This document shows positions 1 to 11,250 of a stretch of DNA of 64,000 nt, piece after piece. The stretch is from Gentiana macrophylla (taxonomy: Eukaryota > Streptophyta > Magnoliopsida > Gentianales > Gentianaceae). The DNA lies in NCBI GenBank assembly GCA_026214975.1, contig CM047806.1, positions 104,603,345 to 104,667,344 on the forward strand, in the 5' to 3' direction. Within the stretch, counting starts at the first letter, position 1, and each line of letters starts with the position of its first letter. The notes beneath the pieces are model-generated. The model worked only from the letters and a program-made list of their open reading frames with translations, was not told the DNA's origin and made no database searches. The translations under genes and the position numbers were made by a program.

Positions 1-1
1 T

Positions 2-127
2 CCAAAGTTGTATGCCACTGCTATGGTTCCGATAGATTCACTATTTAGGTCCAATAATAGTGAAATTGTCCTTCTTAATTGCCAGAAAATGAATTTGTCA
101 TTTGATCTAATTTGTAAACGTCTTTAA
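2..127 (+). other. possible C-terminal exon of an unknown gene
   Basis: An open frame enters from the left edge and runs 41 codons to a TAA at 125-127. The peptide ends NLSFDLICKRL and matches no family I recognise. A run this short is expected by chance fairly often, and there is no visible splice acceptor because the window begins here. The opposite strand is also partly open. Confidence 0.15.
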
Positions 128-325
128 CCTTTTGGCCCATTTCTCCTTAAAAATAATAATAAGCATAATAATAGATAGTAAAATTATGCGTTACACGCTA
201 TTTTATACTATGATAAACATTAATTATTTAAATACTCGATCATATTTGGACCTAGTAAGTGACTGAGTGGGTGAGCGTATGTACGAACACACATATGTGA
301 ATCTACATTCTACTGGGGACAACTG

Positions 326-678
326 TGTAGAAAATCTAGACCCAAACACATATAAAATGATAGGCCTCATCCCCAAAACCTAGGTTGTGAGGTAAGGGAA
401 ATTCATCTCTTAATATGGTGGGTGAAACAACCACAAGTTTCTAATGTGGGACACTTTAACACGCCTCCTCAAGTGTGGGCCGGGCAGACAAGGCCAACAA
501 ATAGGCCCAACACTTGCACAATAAAGGATGGCTCTGATACCATGTAGAAAATCTAGGCACAAACCCATATAAAAGGATGTGCCTCATCCCCAAAACCTAG
601 GCTGTGAGGTGAGGGAAGTCCATCTCTTAATATGGTGGGTGAAACAACCACAAGTTCCCAATATGGGACACTTTAACA
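326..678 (-). mobile_element. complete TRIM (miniature LTR retrotransposon)
   Basis: Two direct repeats of 136 bp (326-461 and 543-678) begin TGTAGAAAATC and end TTTAACA on the plus strand, so both LTRs have TG...CA ends. Only 81 bp lie between them. Read on the minus strand, the base next to the right-hand LTR starts TGGTATCAGAGC (542 to 531), the primer-binding site for initiator tRNA-Met, and the bases before the other LTR are purine-rich (GAGGAGG, near 463-470). The element is flanked by a perfect 5-bp target duplication, AACTG, at 321-325 and 679-683. There is no coding capacity. This is the standard layout of a TRIM, which must be moved by proteins from other elements. Confidence 0.93.
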
Positions 679-689
679 AACTGTCCTCT

Positions 690-1480
690 TGATCCGAAAA
701 AAAAAAACACTAATATATGTAGTATCTACTTTGTTTGCCTCCTTATTTTTTTTATTTGTCTCTTTAAAATTTTCATTACCTCTCTTATATGATATCCTAC
801 GTCCACCACTTTATACACACAGGCACATTCAAGTTAAGTGATTTGCAAAAATGTACTCCTCCATCCCATAATATAGGAATTTTTGGTCATTTGACACAAT
901 TTAAGAATACCTTATAAATGATTTACTTCTTAATATTTCATTGCAAAATATTGTATTTTTTTCTTGGGATGGCTAATAATATTTTATTGTTTAGTATGAA
1001 AGTAAAAATAATGCATTTCATATTGTATTGAAATTGAGAAAACCTTATAATATGAGAAAATTTAAAAAGCAAAAAGACCTTATATCGCGGAACGGAGGGC
1101 GTATGATGTAAATTATAAAAGAACATATATGTATAACAAAAGCAATTATAATTAAAAAAAAAAGAGGAGCATTCAAAAATAAAAATAAAAATAAAAGGAG
1201 CATCTTTTCACCCAGTAAAGTCGATTGAATGCTTATACGTAAGTGTTTTTGATAGTGAAGCTATCAAAAAAGTCGAAACTTGTCTATTTTGGTAGAGAGA
1301 CAAATTAGCTTCCATGGCTGAATCTGGTGTGTTTTTGTTTCAGTGACAAGCTATTAAGATCTTGTGACAAACTGCAAAAATCTAACATATAATTATAAAA
1401 AACGTCTACAATTTGTAAATAAATCTTTGGGGATTACGATCGATATTGTGGCCCCCACTACTCCGTTGAAGCTGCGGTTG
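690..1480. repeat. dispersed segment, copy 1
   Basis: This stretch matches, piece by piece, sequence at about 9340-9576, 10873-10942 and 26720-26975. Shared landmarks are TTCAAGTTAAGTG-type sequence near 830, GAACATATATGT near 1122, GTGAAGCTATCAAAAAAGTC near 1255, and GGGGATTAC near 1430. The Stowaway-like MITE at 854-1103 lies inside this copy and is absent from the other. No gene is visible in it. Confidence 0.7.
854..1103. mobile_element. Stowaway-like MITE
   Basis: The left end reads TACTCCTCCATCCCATAATA and the right end is its near inverted repeat, closing GGAACGGAGGGCGTA. Both ends carry the CTCCCTCCGTCCC-type terminus and TA target duplication of Stowaway (Tc1/mariner-derived) MITEs. 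The length is 250 bp including the TAs. It has no coding content. Confidence 0.82.
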
Positions 1481-1739
1481 GCGGTGTTTTAGTATTAGGA
1501 ACATATGCATAGGGCCGGACAACCCATTAGGCGAGCCAGGCTGCCGGCCGCCGAATGCCCACCGTTTGGGCGGGCCTGCAAATACATGTTTTCGCTAAAG
1601 CCCACCTCTCCGTTGAAGCTGCGGTTGGCAGTGTTTTAGTATTAGGAAAATATGCGCATGGGCGCCGGCCAATCCATTAGGCGGGCCAGGCAACGGCCGC
1701 CGAAGTCCCACCGCCAAGGCGGGCCTGCAATTACATGTT
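1454..1739. repeat. two-copy tandem repeat, 147-bp period
   Basis: Unit 1 (1454-1590) and unit 2 (1601-1739) both run from CTCCGTTGAAGCTGCGG through a GC-rich block (GGCCAGG, GGCGGGCCTGCAA) to TACATGTT. They differ by substitutions and a few indels. The GC-rich core stands out from the AT-rich surroundings. No gene is seen. Confidence 0.75.
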
Positions 1740-2480
1740 ATGTTTTAAAAAAATTGTGTAGGTTCAACCAACCTAATATAATATAATATAATGTGTTAAA
1801 AATATTATATGAATTAATAAAAACTCAAATTCTAATCCCACGAATATAATTGGTTAAAAAAAATACTTTTTTTACCATCGTTTAAAAATTAATTTTTTAG
1901 GAGTTCAAAAAATTACTTGAATTGATAAATGAGTGAATTATAGGTACAAATTTATAATAACTCAGATGCATCTATTCGAATTTCATAGGTGCATTCATTC
2001 GACTAGGGGTGTTTAGATTTCGGGGACGTTGCCCTTAAGCCCCACGAGTTGGCGATGCCCCTCGACCCACCGCGACCTGACCGAGCAGGTCGAACCCATT
2101 TTGTTACGGAAACACAAATGAAAACGATAACAATATATGAAAAATATTTAAAATCAATGATTTTGAATTTTGAATTTTAGAAACGCCATGTTGAAATAAT
2201 ATTTTGTAGATATGTTTTTGAAAAAAAAAAAAAACTTCGAACTAAAATGCTACTTTCGACGAAGTTGTCGAATGCCCAAAAATATTTCCAGGACCGGCTC
2301 TATATATGCGTCATTTTACTTCATTTTGTTACCTACTTGGCTTCCTGAGTTATACCGAGTCCTTATCCGGAAGAGAACGTTCGGCACGTATAATATTAGA
2401 TAAATCCAATATTATACGTAAACCTCTACGTCGTCGTATCAAAATAAAGCAATGGAAGCCCAAAAGACTCACGTGAAAAC
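1740..2480. other. no gene seen
   Basis: AT-rich sequence with short stop-riddled frames only. A brief GC-rich patch at 2005-2100 has no coding or RNA signature that I can recognise. Confidence 0.5.
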
Positions 2481-2499
2481 ATAAATGCCTCTAAGAATA

Positions 2500-4461
2500 G
2501 AATATAAACCGACTATAGCTGAATTGTTTAACTTACAACAACGAAATGTCAAAAGGTTACAACGTACGATGCCTAAAAGAAATATACTACACTTGTCTTA
2601 CAAACATGAAACAAAAGTACAACATGGTCTAGTACATCATAAAATAAAAGAAACTGAAACATCATCCAAGCATCAACAAGGCATCATCATCACGTATCAT
2701 TATCAACACAAAGTACAATTGAGGTAAGTACAAAGTATTTAGCAAGAGGAAGAAGTTAATGTATAATTAAGTATTACAACGAAAAGGTCCATACTATTAA
2801 TTAAGTTATCTTTATGTGACCGACATAACTCTAGGGTTTACTTCATTCCCATCAACATGTTGTGACTATTGGTTTCTAGATTAACTTATCTTTGTTACAT
2901 CAGTTGCTACTCACCACAAAGTATATGGGTACAACATATTGGTGGACCACACCAATAACCACATAAGCCTATTCTGGTAGACTCTGATAGTGTACGCGTT
3001 CGGCAAAGTCCCCCTACTCCAAGTGCCCCTTCGAGGCCAGTAGAGTTATTCACTTTATCTGACCGCCCTTACATCACGATATGACCTTGTGCCTTACCAA
3101 GAATAACATGATGTTTAGTCTTTTATCTACACAAGTACGTTTGTTATTAATTGTTAACTAGCCACCTAAGTATATTCAAATAAGGTCCCTCACAACTCCT
3201 GTACTCTTACTTAGACCACTAGAAACGGACAAGCCTAGCACATACACGTACAGTGATGAATTCTAATTCATCAAAGCACAAGCCAATCATATTCTTCCGA
3301 CGGTCCGAACTTCAACTCCTATGAAGAATCCATTCGGTGCCGAAACTAAACGCATTAGAAGCTTAATTAAGGCTTGTTCATGTTCATTTAATGTTATTAA
3401 ATTAATGAAGAAATAAAAATCAAAACTGGACACGGGGCTTAAAACACAACATTTCACAAAAACAGGGCTCAATGCGTACACATTCAGCTGAATGCACACA
3501 TGTTGAGCATTCAGGATGATTCTACCAGCGCAATGCGTGCGTATTGCCCTCTGATGCTCACACATTTGGCGATTTGACAGATTCAGGATGCTTCTGCTCA
3601 CCCAATGCGCACACATTCATCCAGAAACACCCTAAAACATACTTTTCTACACTTAAACGATTCTCAACCCTTTCCCAACATGATCAACATCAATTATCAA
3701 AGAACAACAATAGTAAAACACAGCTTCTACACACCATAATGTCTAACACTTAACTACAACATAAAACATGACTTCTAACAATGAAATCAACACAAATACT
3801 CAACCTTAACATCATAAAATCTTAATTAAACATTAGGAAGAGCCTCTTACCTTAAAAACAAGCATAACCAAAGCACAACTCCAAGAAAAGCTGCAGCACC
3901 TTCTAAGACTTCAACAGAAACCTATTTGATCAACAATTGGACAAGCAAATTGTGATCAAAAGCTTAAACAAAAGGAATTACGAATTCAACCAAGCGAATC
4001 CTTGCAAGCGTGATCAAATCCTTATGAAACCAAAAGTAGGGCTTTTATTACCTTTTCCAAAACTCCAACTTTCCGTGTTAAAACAAAGCCCTTCTTCCGC
4101 CGATTACGAAATCTAATCGATTCAAAACGGATACCAGACTTGTGAGAATTTTAAAGAAGTCCCATTCCTTGCTTTCTTTCAGTTTTCCCTCAAGCGAGTT
4201 CGATCTCTCCCTTTTTTCTTGAAGCAGTAACTCTGACAACTTCCAAGTAACGGAAGTTTAATTTGTAGAAAATAACTCCCAATGAGTTATTACATAGAAA
4301 GTCCTTTAATTTCCTTTTAAACCATTAAAGCCCCATAAATACTAATTTTTTCCAAAACTAATATTTCTTTTACCAAAACTTTAATCCACAAATATTTAAG
4401 TGTAATATTCCATTCTATAAAAAGACATGTCGGCCATTTTACGAAAGGTCGCGATATTACA
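2500..4461 (-). mobile_element. probable LTR fragment of a gypsy-type retrotransposon
   Basis: The right edge, read on the minus strand from 4461, begins TGTAATATCGCGACCTTTCG, an LTR start typical of plant Ty3/gypsy elements. The sequence leftwards is non-coding and LTR-like for about 2 kb. I could not find the matching CA end, a second copy, or a target duplication (the right flank is GGCAA), so the left limit is approximate and the assignment rests on one terminus. Confidence 0.4.
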
Positions 4462-4624
4462 GGCAAGCATGACAATTTTTAGACTTGTTTAATTAGTTGA
4501 TCAGGACACGCCGACGCCGATCATTCATGGAATTAAGGACAAAATACCATTTCATTAGACAAAATACTTTTTAGTCTTCTCATTCTTTTCCAAAAGTTTC
4601 TGCACGTCCCATCTCTTTTTCTTC

Positions 4625-4877
4625 TAATTAATCCATTAATAACGTTTAAACTCTAACCGAAATAGTCTCCACTCCTCTGTCTCACGGAATGAGTAGAGAT
4701 TTTAATCAGGTATCCTAGTTGCTCGGAGTCATGTGCTGTCATTATACCAAGATACTGAATTAAGTCGTCCTTTTACGGGATTCGAACCTCCACACTCCAG
4801 CTCCCGGTCCTGCTGTACAGCACCCAAGCCCTTTACCACTAGACCACGTCTTAGGGACTTAATTAATCCATTAATAA
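4625..4877 (-). mobile_element. tRNA-derived SINE with 18-bp target duplication
   Basis: The body (4643-4859, 217 bp) is read on the minus strand. It carries an RNA polymerase III A box TGGTCTAGTGG (4846 to 4836) and a B box GGTTCGAATCC (4788 to 4778). The spacing is longer than in a standard tRNA gene and no acceptor stem pairs, so it is tRNA-derived rather than a tRNA gene. A perfect 18-bp direct repeat, TAATTAATCCATTAATAA, flanks it at 4625-4642 and 4860-4877. The paralogous sequence at 27050-27100 lacks the SINE and has one copy of the target. The 3' tail is not a clear poly(A). Confidence 0.87.
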
Positions 4878-6519
4878 TATTGAAACACATATGTATTTTT
4901 ATCTTGATTTTCATCTCCCTCCATATTTTTATGTGTGTGTTCATGTGGGCGCGGATAGTCGGGTGGGAGGCGTACGGGCGTCGTGCGAGGGGTATACAAG
5001 CGACGTGCGGTGAACGTGTGGTGGGCGGACGTTGTACAACATCATGTGGAAGGCATGCGGCGGGCGGGCGGTGTATGGGCATCGTGCGGGCGCACATATA
5101 ACCCGGGAGGGGCAACTTCCCCTTTTACTCCGAAAAAACACTACTATGTGTATGGTATGTTTTATGTTAAAGATAAAATAATTGGGGAAAAGATGATTTC
5201 TATTATTCACATAGACCACATATTTATAGTACAACATCACCAAAACCCTAAAGTGTAACTTGACACATATACCCTTTTACATATTTTACATATATATTCT
5301 CACATTTTATTTGCCCCTTAAAATTTTATTTTGACGTATTATTGTCTCACCTTACCCAAAATCCAGCGTCCGCCATTACATAATGGCGGCAGGCGTGCGG
5401 AGACATACCTCCTGCGTGTAGTGGCGGTTTTGAGAGGTATCCGTAAATTTTTTTCCCCGGAAATCAAGATGTTGAATGTGAAGTTAAACACGACTTGCCA
5501 CCTATTATTATTGTTATTATTTTGAGCAGAAGACTGACGAGATGATTTGCCTTTCATCAGTCATCTAACGTGTGTGCGTGCTTTTTTTTCTCCTTCCATA
5601 TATATGTTGTGTAAAATTTGGTGCCTAAATACTTTTCCTCTACCATATATGTTGTTAATATTCGGATAATCGGATTGCAGGTGAAATGTAATAATATGCG
5701 TGTTATCTTTTTATAATTTAAACCATTTCATGTAAACTTCTCTAAGACTTTTATTTAATGCGGCTTCTGTCACATTTTTTCTTTTTCAATATTATTTTCC
5801 ATTTATTTCTGACATCATATGTATTTCTTTTTCTAATTCTATTCGATATTTATTTAAGGCGGAAACTATCATCGATCGCATGTATTTTTTTACTTCTTTT
5901 GAAAATAATTATAAACACACACACGTGTGTGTGAGTGCTGAGATAGTCGGGCGGGCGTCTGACGGGGCGTCGTGTGAAGGGGTATAAAAGCGACGTCTGG
6001 CGGGTGTGGTGGTGGGCACGCGTTATGCGGCATCGTGCGGAAGGCATGCGGCGGGCGGGTAGTATATGGCGTCGTATGGGCGGGCCGGACGCACATATAA
6101 CCTAGAAGGGGAAACTTCCCCTTTTAGCCCGAGAAAAACACTACTATATGCATTGTGTGTTTTATTTGCCCCTCTTAAAATTTCATTTTGACGTATTATT
6201 GTCCAACCTTACCCAAGATCCAACAGGCGCCATTGCATAAAGGCGGCAGACGTGCGGTGGGCGTGCGGCGTACGGTCGTTGTGTGGGCGGGTGGACCGAC
6301 ATACATGCATCGTGCAATGGCGGATCCAAAAATATTTTTTAAAGGTATCCGTAAAAAAAATTATATGTAAATTTTTCCCACGGTGTCCAAAATATTTTTC
6401 TATAGGTAAAATGTAGTTTTTTTAATTTTAATAGGGTCCGTGGACCCAATTGAGTATATGTAACTATGCCCCTGGCGGCATGCGGTGTGCATGCGTGTGT
6501 ATATATATATATATATATG

Positions 6520-6660
6520 CTTGCAACCCGAAACGGAACCGAACCAATGGTTTTCATAGTGTTTTGGTTTGGTTTGGTTTTGTTACATTTAATACAAACC
6601 AAACTGATTTTTGCCCCGAACCAATCTCAACTAAATCAAACCAAGCTATGCATTTGCCGG
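6520..6660. repeat. CCGAACC/GGTTTGGTTT-rich inverted segment
   Basis: Runs of AACCGAACC are followed by their complement, GGTTTGGTTTGG. A like segment lies at 28020-28230. Such blocks are common near the ends of hAT-type elements, but I could not define ends or a target duplication here. Confidence 0.35.
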
Positions 6661-7133
6661 CCGTTGCCCTCGGGAAGGATTTCAATTCTTAATTTCCACG
6701 CCAAAAATTGTTCAACTCAATGTAGTTTATGGTTGATTCGCAGAACCCAAAATATCTATGTTGACCATTTTTTTTATTTTTTTATTTTTTTTTTGCAAAT
6801 ATGTTGATCAAAATATTAGATCAAGATCGGATCTAAGCACAATAGAGCTAGGCCAAGGCAGTGTAGGACCATCATGATGTATCTTATTTCACTATGATCA
6901 TCTTTATAGCCTTGTTCAAGTCGTCATAAGTGATCCACACATTGTTGAATCATGAATGTTTCCGTCAACGAAAAAGAACAATTCCATGTGAGGTCAAAGA
7001 TTCTCTATCTTTGTCGGGAAGAACTCTCATGGGAGGAAAGAAGAAGGCAGAGGAATGATTCAGAGGCGAACTAAATTCTTTTTCTCCTTGAAGTCAGGAT
7101 GTTATAAATATGAAGTTAAACATGACATGCCAT

Positions 7134-7134
7134 C

Positions 7135-7174
<40 letters not shown>
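7134..7174. repeat. (ATT)n microsatellite
   Basis: About 13 uninterrupted TTA units. The matching site in the other tandem unit, near 5505-5522, holds a shorter, interrupted version. Confidence 0.95.
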
Positions 7175-7175
<1 letters not shown>

Positions 7176-7740
7176 GAAAACTGACGAGATGATTTGCCTT
7201 TCATCAGTCATCTAATTTGTGTGTTTAATTTTCCTCCATATATGTTGTTAATATTCGGATTGTATGACAGACGTAATAATATGCGTGTTATGGCATTTCA
7301 TGTAAACTTCTTTAAATCAATACTATCCGGTCTAAAATATAAACCATTCATATATTAAGAAGCTTAATAAATTATCCAATCGTGATAGTTTTAGAATAGA
7401 ATGTCATTATTATTTATTAAATGGCGTATTAAAGTTCATGCATTAAAATGGGTAAAACAGGAAGGAAAAAAAAAAAAAAAAAGGTGTAATAATTATAGCA
7501 TTGAAATGTAATAATGACTACTATGATCAGATGAATTGAAAATGTTATGATGACTTATATTTAGACCAGAGGTAGTACATGTTATGTTGACATCTGGCAT
7601 TTATTTTAGACGGCTTCTATTGGCACCGCGAATTTACTATCGACGTCTTTTTTTAATAATAATTTTTATTTATTTCTGACACCATACATGTGTTTTTTTC
7701 TTCTCGATAATAACGTCAGTGGACTGACGTTGTTATTGAA

Positions 7741-8460
7741 ACCAACTTCAGTGTCACTTGCTTTAGTATTTGTTACACCCGTTGTATGTTATCCGAAATA
7801 AAATAAATAAACAGAAAACAAAGGACAATTTTTTTATATATCTGGAAAAGAAAACAATTACAGTAGTGAAATAAATTGAAACAACAAAATACAGTAAAGG
7901 ATATGTAAAATTGATGCGAGAAGATCTATGTCTTTAAGAAAAATTTGCTCCGGCATTTACCACGGTTATGCAACTGTCTCTCAGGATACAACATTTTACA
8001 TGTTCAAGAGAGAGGTAAATCAACTCTGAACAGTCAGCAAATTCTTGCAATGCTTCAGAAAAACTCTTCGACAATTTATGCAGTAGTATGACTTTGTGTT
8101 GTATTGCAATAATGGCTTTAACTCCATCAGTTGAAGGACTCCACTAACTCAGCAAAATGTTCCAAACGGTTCCAAAAATTAGCGTAACAGTCTGCTAAAA
8201 ATTTTCAAAATGTCCTCCATCCGAAAATGATTATTCCAAACCACTAGCCATCTGAAAACTCGCCGAAAAATCAAAATGATCATTTTTATAAAAGATTACG
8301 ATGTAGCGTCATTTTTAGGCTAAACTATGTTCGAAGGTGTATGAAAGGGTATATAAATTGGTAAAATTTTTTATTTTTTTTTTGAAAGGAAACTTTTTTT
8401 TATATTAAATATGTGTATTCATTTGAGTATTAATAAGTTTTTTTAGCTAATTGTCAATTA
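7741..8460. other. no gene seen
   Basis: AT-rich sequence with stops in all frames. A palindrome centred near 7725 (AACGTCAGTGGACTGACGTT) lies just before it. I see no gene, RNA or element boundary. Confidence 0.5.
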
Positions 8461-8741
8461 GGACACGTTTAGAAAGATGTCAGGATTTTAAAACTATAAA
8501 AAAAAATACTTTAGTCAAAAAGGACATTTCATCAGTGAAAGTGAAAATGGAAGTGAATTACGTTGGTTTGGTATTGAAAATCAACGTAATTCACTTTTAC
8601 TTTCACTGTTAAAATGTCATTTTTGACAAAAATCTTTTTTTATATTATTTTTTGTCTGACATCTTCCATATAATGTCATTTGCGTCCCTTATCCCTAAGT
8701 TTTTAAAAATTTAAGTAGAATAAAAGTATATAAACGGACCC
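8461..8741. mobile_element. foldback MITE
   Basis: The ends are imperfect inverted repeats (GGACACGTTTA at the left, TAAACGGACCC at the right), next to TTA and TAA. The interior folds back on itself: about 55 bases from 8512 pair with 8578-8635, around the complementary cores GTGAATTACGTTG and CAACGTAATTCAC. This looks like a PIF/Harbinger-type or hAT-type MITE, and the family is uncertain. Confidence 0.6.
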
Positions 8742-8939
8742 TAAATATATCACTTTTAAGAGAGGCATCGGTCGTGGCCTTGTTTACTCGTGCCCAGGGA
8801 CGCCCCTGAGTATATATACAACATAAATATTGCAGTAAGGAAAGTAAGAAATCTTACAAAATTGTCTAACCGACTATGAAACTAATAACTTCAAGTATAT
8901 ATGGATAGCTCGAGATCGACTTGACTCGAATATTAAACG

Positions 8940-9260
8940 AACGATCTGAAAAAAAAAATATTAATATATGCGGTATATATCCATTTTGTTTGCTCTTTAA
9001 TTTTGCTATATAGGGCTTCTATCGGCATCCATTTTTTGATTTTTTTTTTTATTTCTGGTACTACACATGTATTTTTTTTTTTTTTTTTTTGTACTTTCAG
9101 CACCACACTATGAACGTCAAAGGCACTAACATTATTTTTAAAAAATAATGTCAGCAGATCTGACGTTACTCTTAGTGACACTTTTATTACTATAATGTCA
9201 GTGCCAAAAACTTTATTTTTGAAAAATAACGTCAGTGTCACTGACTAAATTTTTCAATAG
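8940..9260. repeat. palindrome-rich segment related to 7600-7760
   Basis: It contains repeated GACGTTA/TAACGTC words in both orientations (for example near 9150, 9200 and 9230) and shares CACCATACATGTGT-like sequence with 7680. It is probably a decayed DNA-transposon end. No coding sequence is supported. Confidence 0.35.
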
Positions 9261-9339
9261 AAACGTTTGGATGAGACGTTCTTTTAATGATAAATGATCG
9301 CAGTGCCTAAAGTAAAAGGGTGTCGATAGTAAAATGTGT

Positions 9340-9577
9340 GTAGTCAATAAAAGTTGTTTGTTTTCATTTGTCTCCTTAAAGTTTTCATTGTCCTTTTTTA
9401 TCTGAGACCAGACCTGCGTCCGTCACTGTGTACACGCATGTAAGTTAAGTGCTTTGCGAATATGTATGATGTAAATTATAAAAGAACATATATGTTTATC
9501 AAAAGCAATTAAAAAAAATGCAAACTAGAAACGTGAACAATGTCGATTGAATTCTTATTCTTAAGCGGTTTTTTTTT
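9340..9577. repeat. dispersed segment, copy 2, first part
   Basis: Matches copy 1 at about 740-850 and 1104-1245, joined without the Stowaway MITE that splits copy 1. It breaks off at 9577 in a T-run and resumes at about 10873. Confidence 0.65.
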
Positions 9578-9965
9578 AGCGGGAAGAGGCCAGAAGGACA
9601 TCAAATCTTAAAAATGGGTCTCAAAGAACATCTTTCATTTTGAGTAATTAGAAAGGACAAAATGATAATACATTGACTGAAATACCCATGGTTTTTTTTT
9701 AATTATTTTTTTTCTGCAAATCGCATTAACTGCTTAGACTTCTAGTAACGTTTTCCCAAATAATGCGGTGCCTCTGCAAGTGGATTTATTGCATATTTTG
9801 AAAAGCATTATATCAGAAATTACGGCGCAGATTTCTCATGCAATCGTAAAGATCTTTTGACTAAAAAGTAAAGCCACAATGCTTGGAAAAATAAAGAATT
9901 GCAAGCAGGTAAGAGTCACACTTCTTACGTTTTTAGTTTGCGATTAGTAAAGCATTTGAAGTTAA

Positions 9966-10032
<67 letters not shown>

Positions 10033-10872
10033 ATGAGTGAAATAACAATAACACGGCGTGAAATAATAATACAATAAAAATGATGATTTCCAACATATAG
10101 CAAAAATTAAGAGTGAAATAATAATCTGATAAGAATGATAATTTCAAAGATAGAGTAAAAATTACGAGTGAAGTAAGCGTAAGCGTGAAATAACAATGCG
10201 ATAATAATGATCATTTCAACATACATAACTTCATGTACAATGGTTTTAACTACTTATTTGTATATGTTACCACATGTTTAATGTGTAACTACATTTTTTT
10301 ATTTTAACTATAATTTATTGATTGTTATTATTTCTTTATGTGTTACTACTTTTTTTTTGGTTGTGACTACACTTTTTTATGTGTAATTACATTTTTTATG
10401 TGACTACATCTTTTTTTTTTATCATTAAATTTTATTTTATTTTGTATTTCAGATTGTGGATTTAATTAGTAAAAAAAAATATATTTATGACTGCAATAAA
10501 TCCAAATAATGATTCCACGTTATTCTCTCTTTTTGGTATGAAATCATTAAAAATAGAAGATATTAATGGATTGTAACCGAATATGTATCAAATCTGCGCT
10601 TTCTTTAGAGGAAAATCAGCGTATTATCTTTTTTTTTTTTTTAACCCCTAAAAAAACCATTTTTTTATATAAAGGATTTAAATGGTAGAGTAATCAATAT
10701 AGTAACTGAACGTGTAGCAACCAACGCATATTTAGGGATTTGTTTTGAAAAAATTACTAAAAAAGGGTATTTTGGAAGTTTACAACCGTTTTGTCTCCGA
10801 TTATTCAAATGATGTCCTTAAATCTCGAATTGTTTATTAAATTGTCCTTCTTGCCAAAAACCTATTTTTTTT
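9578..10872. mobile_element. TIR element, possibly Mutator-like
   Basis: Its limits are set by comparison with the uninterrupted copy at 1240-1260. The two ends are imperfect inverted repeats (left AGAAGGACATCAAATCT, right complement AGAAGGACAATTTAATAA). The flanks share an AAGNGTTTTTTT-like word of about 9-11 bp, which suits a Mutator-type target duplication. The interior is non-coding and holds a 60-bp (AT)n run at 9970-10029. Confidence 0.42.
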
Positions 10873-10989
10873 AAAGTGTTTTTTTCTAGTGAAGCTATCA
10901 AAAAAGTCGAAACTTTGTCTGTTTTGGTAGAGAACCAAATTAGCTTCTGAAGAAAATCAGAATACGTCTTAGAGAACCAAATTAGCTTC
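10873..10989. repeat. dispersed segment, copy 2, middle part, with 42-bp junction duplication
   Basis: 10873-10942 matches copy 1 at 1246-1316. It is followed by a short tandem duplication: GAGAACCAAATTAGCTTC plus the first bases of LTR A (GAAGAAAATCAGAATACG) occur twice in a row, so the host/LTR junction is itself repeated. Confidence 0.7.
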
Positions 10990-11250
10990 TGATGAAAATC
11001 AGAATACGCAAGACGGAAGACTCAAACTTTTGTTTTTATTGAATTTGATGTCAAAATATACAATGGATCTCTCATTTATATAGGAGAGAAATGCTTATTT
11101 AAATAAATAAGATAAAGATAAATTAACAACTAATTATTTGAATAAATAGATGAAGATAAACAATAATATTTAATAATTTAATCTTAAAAATATAATATCT
11201 TTATCTTCTTTTTGACTCCATTCTGATCTCATGTGATCTGATCTCTAATA
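10990..11250 (-). repeat. LTR of element A, left copy
   Basis: 261 bp, almost identical to 26459-26719. Differences include GATGAAAATC against GAAGAAAATC at the start, and single bases such as TATAGGAGAG against TATATGAGAG. Confidence 0.9.

Larger units (their letters stand above)
4930..7740. repeat. diverged tandem duplication with GC-rich core
   Basis: Unit A (about 4930-5880) and unit B (about 5937-7740) share, in order: a GC-rich block with GGCATGCGGCGGGCGGG, the phrase CTTCCCCTTTTA, TTTTGACGTATTATTGTC, GAAGTTAAACA, ACTGACGAGATGATTTGCC and ATATGTTGTTAATATTCGG. Unit B carries about 700 extra bases (6380-7075) and a longer ATT repeat. Open frames on both strands across the GC-rich blocks come from base composition and are not conserved between the units as protein. 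Confidence 0.7.

Noticed and set aside
4778..4846. tRNA gene on the minus strand (A and B boxes present)
   Set aside because: The box spacing is too long for a standard tRNA, no acceptor stem pairs, and the whole unit has an 18-bp target duplication, so it is a SINE.
4729..5115. Overlapping open frames of about 120-128 codons on both strands
   Set aside because: They arise from the GC-rich repeat block and SINE, are not kept as protein in the tandem partner at 5937-6120, and match nothing.
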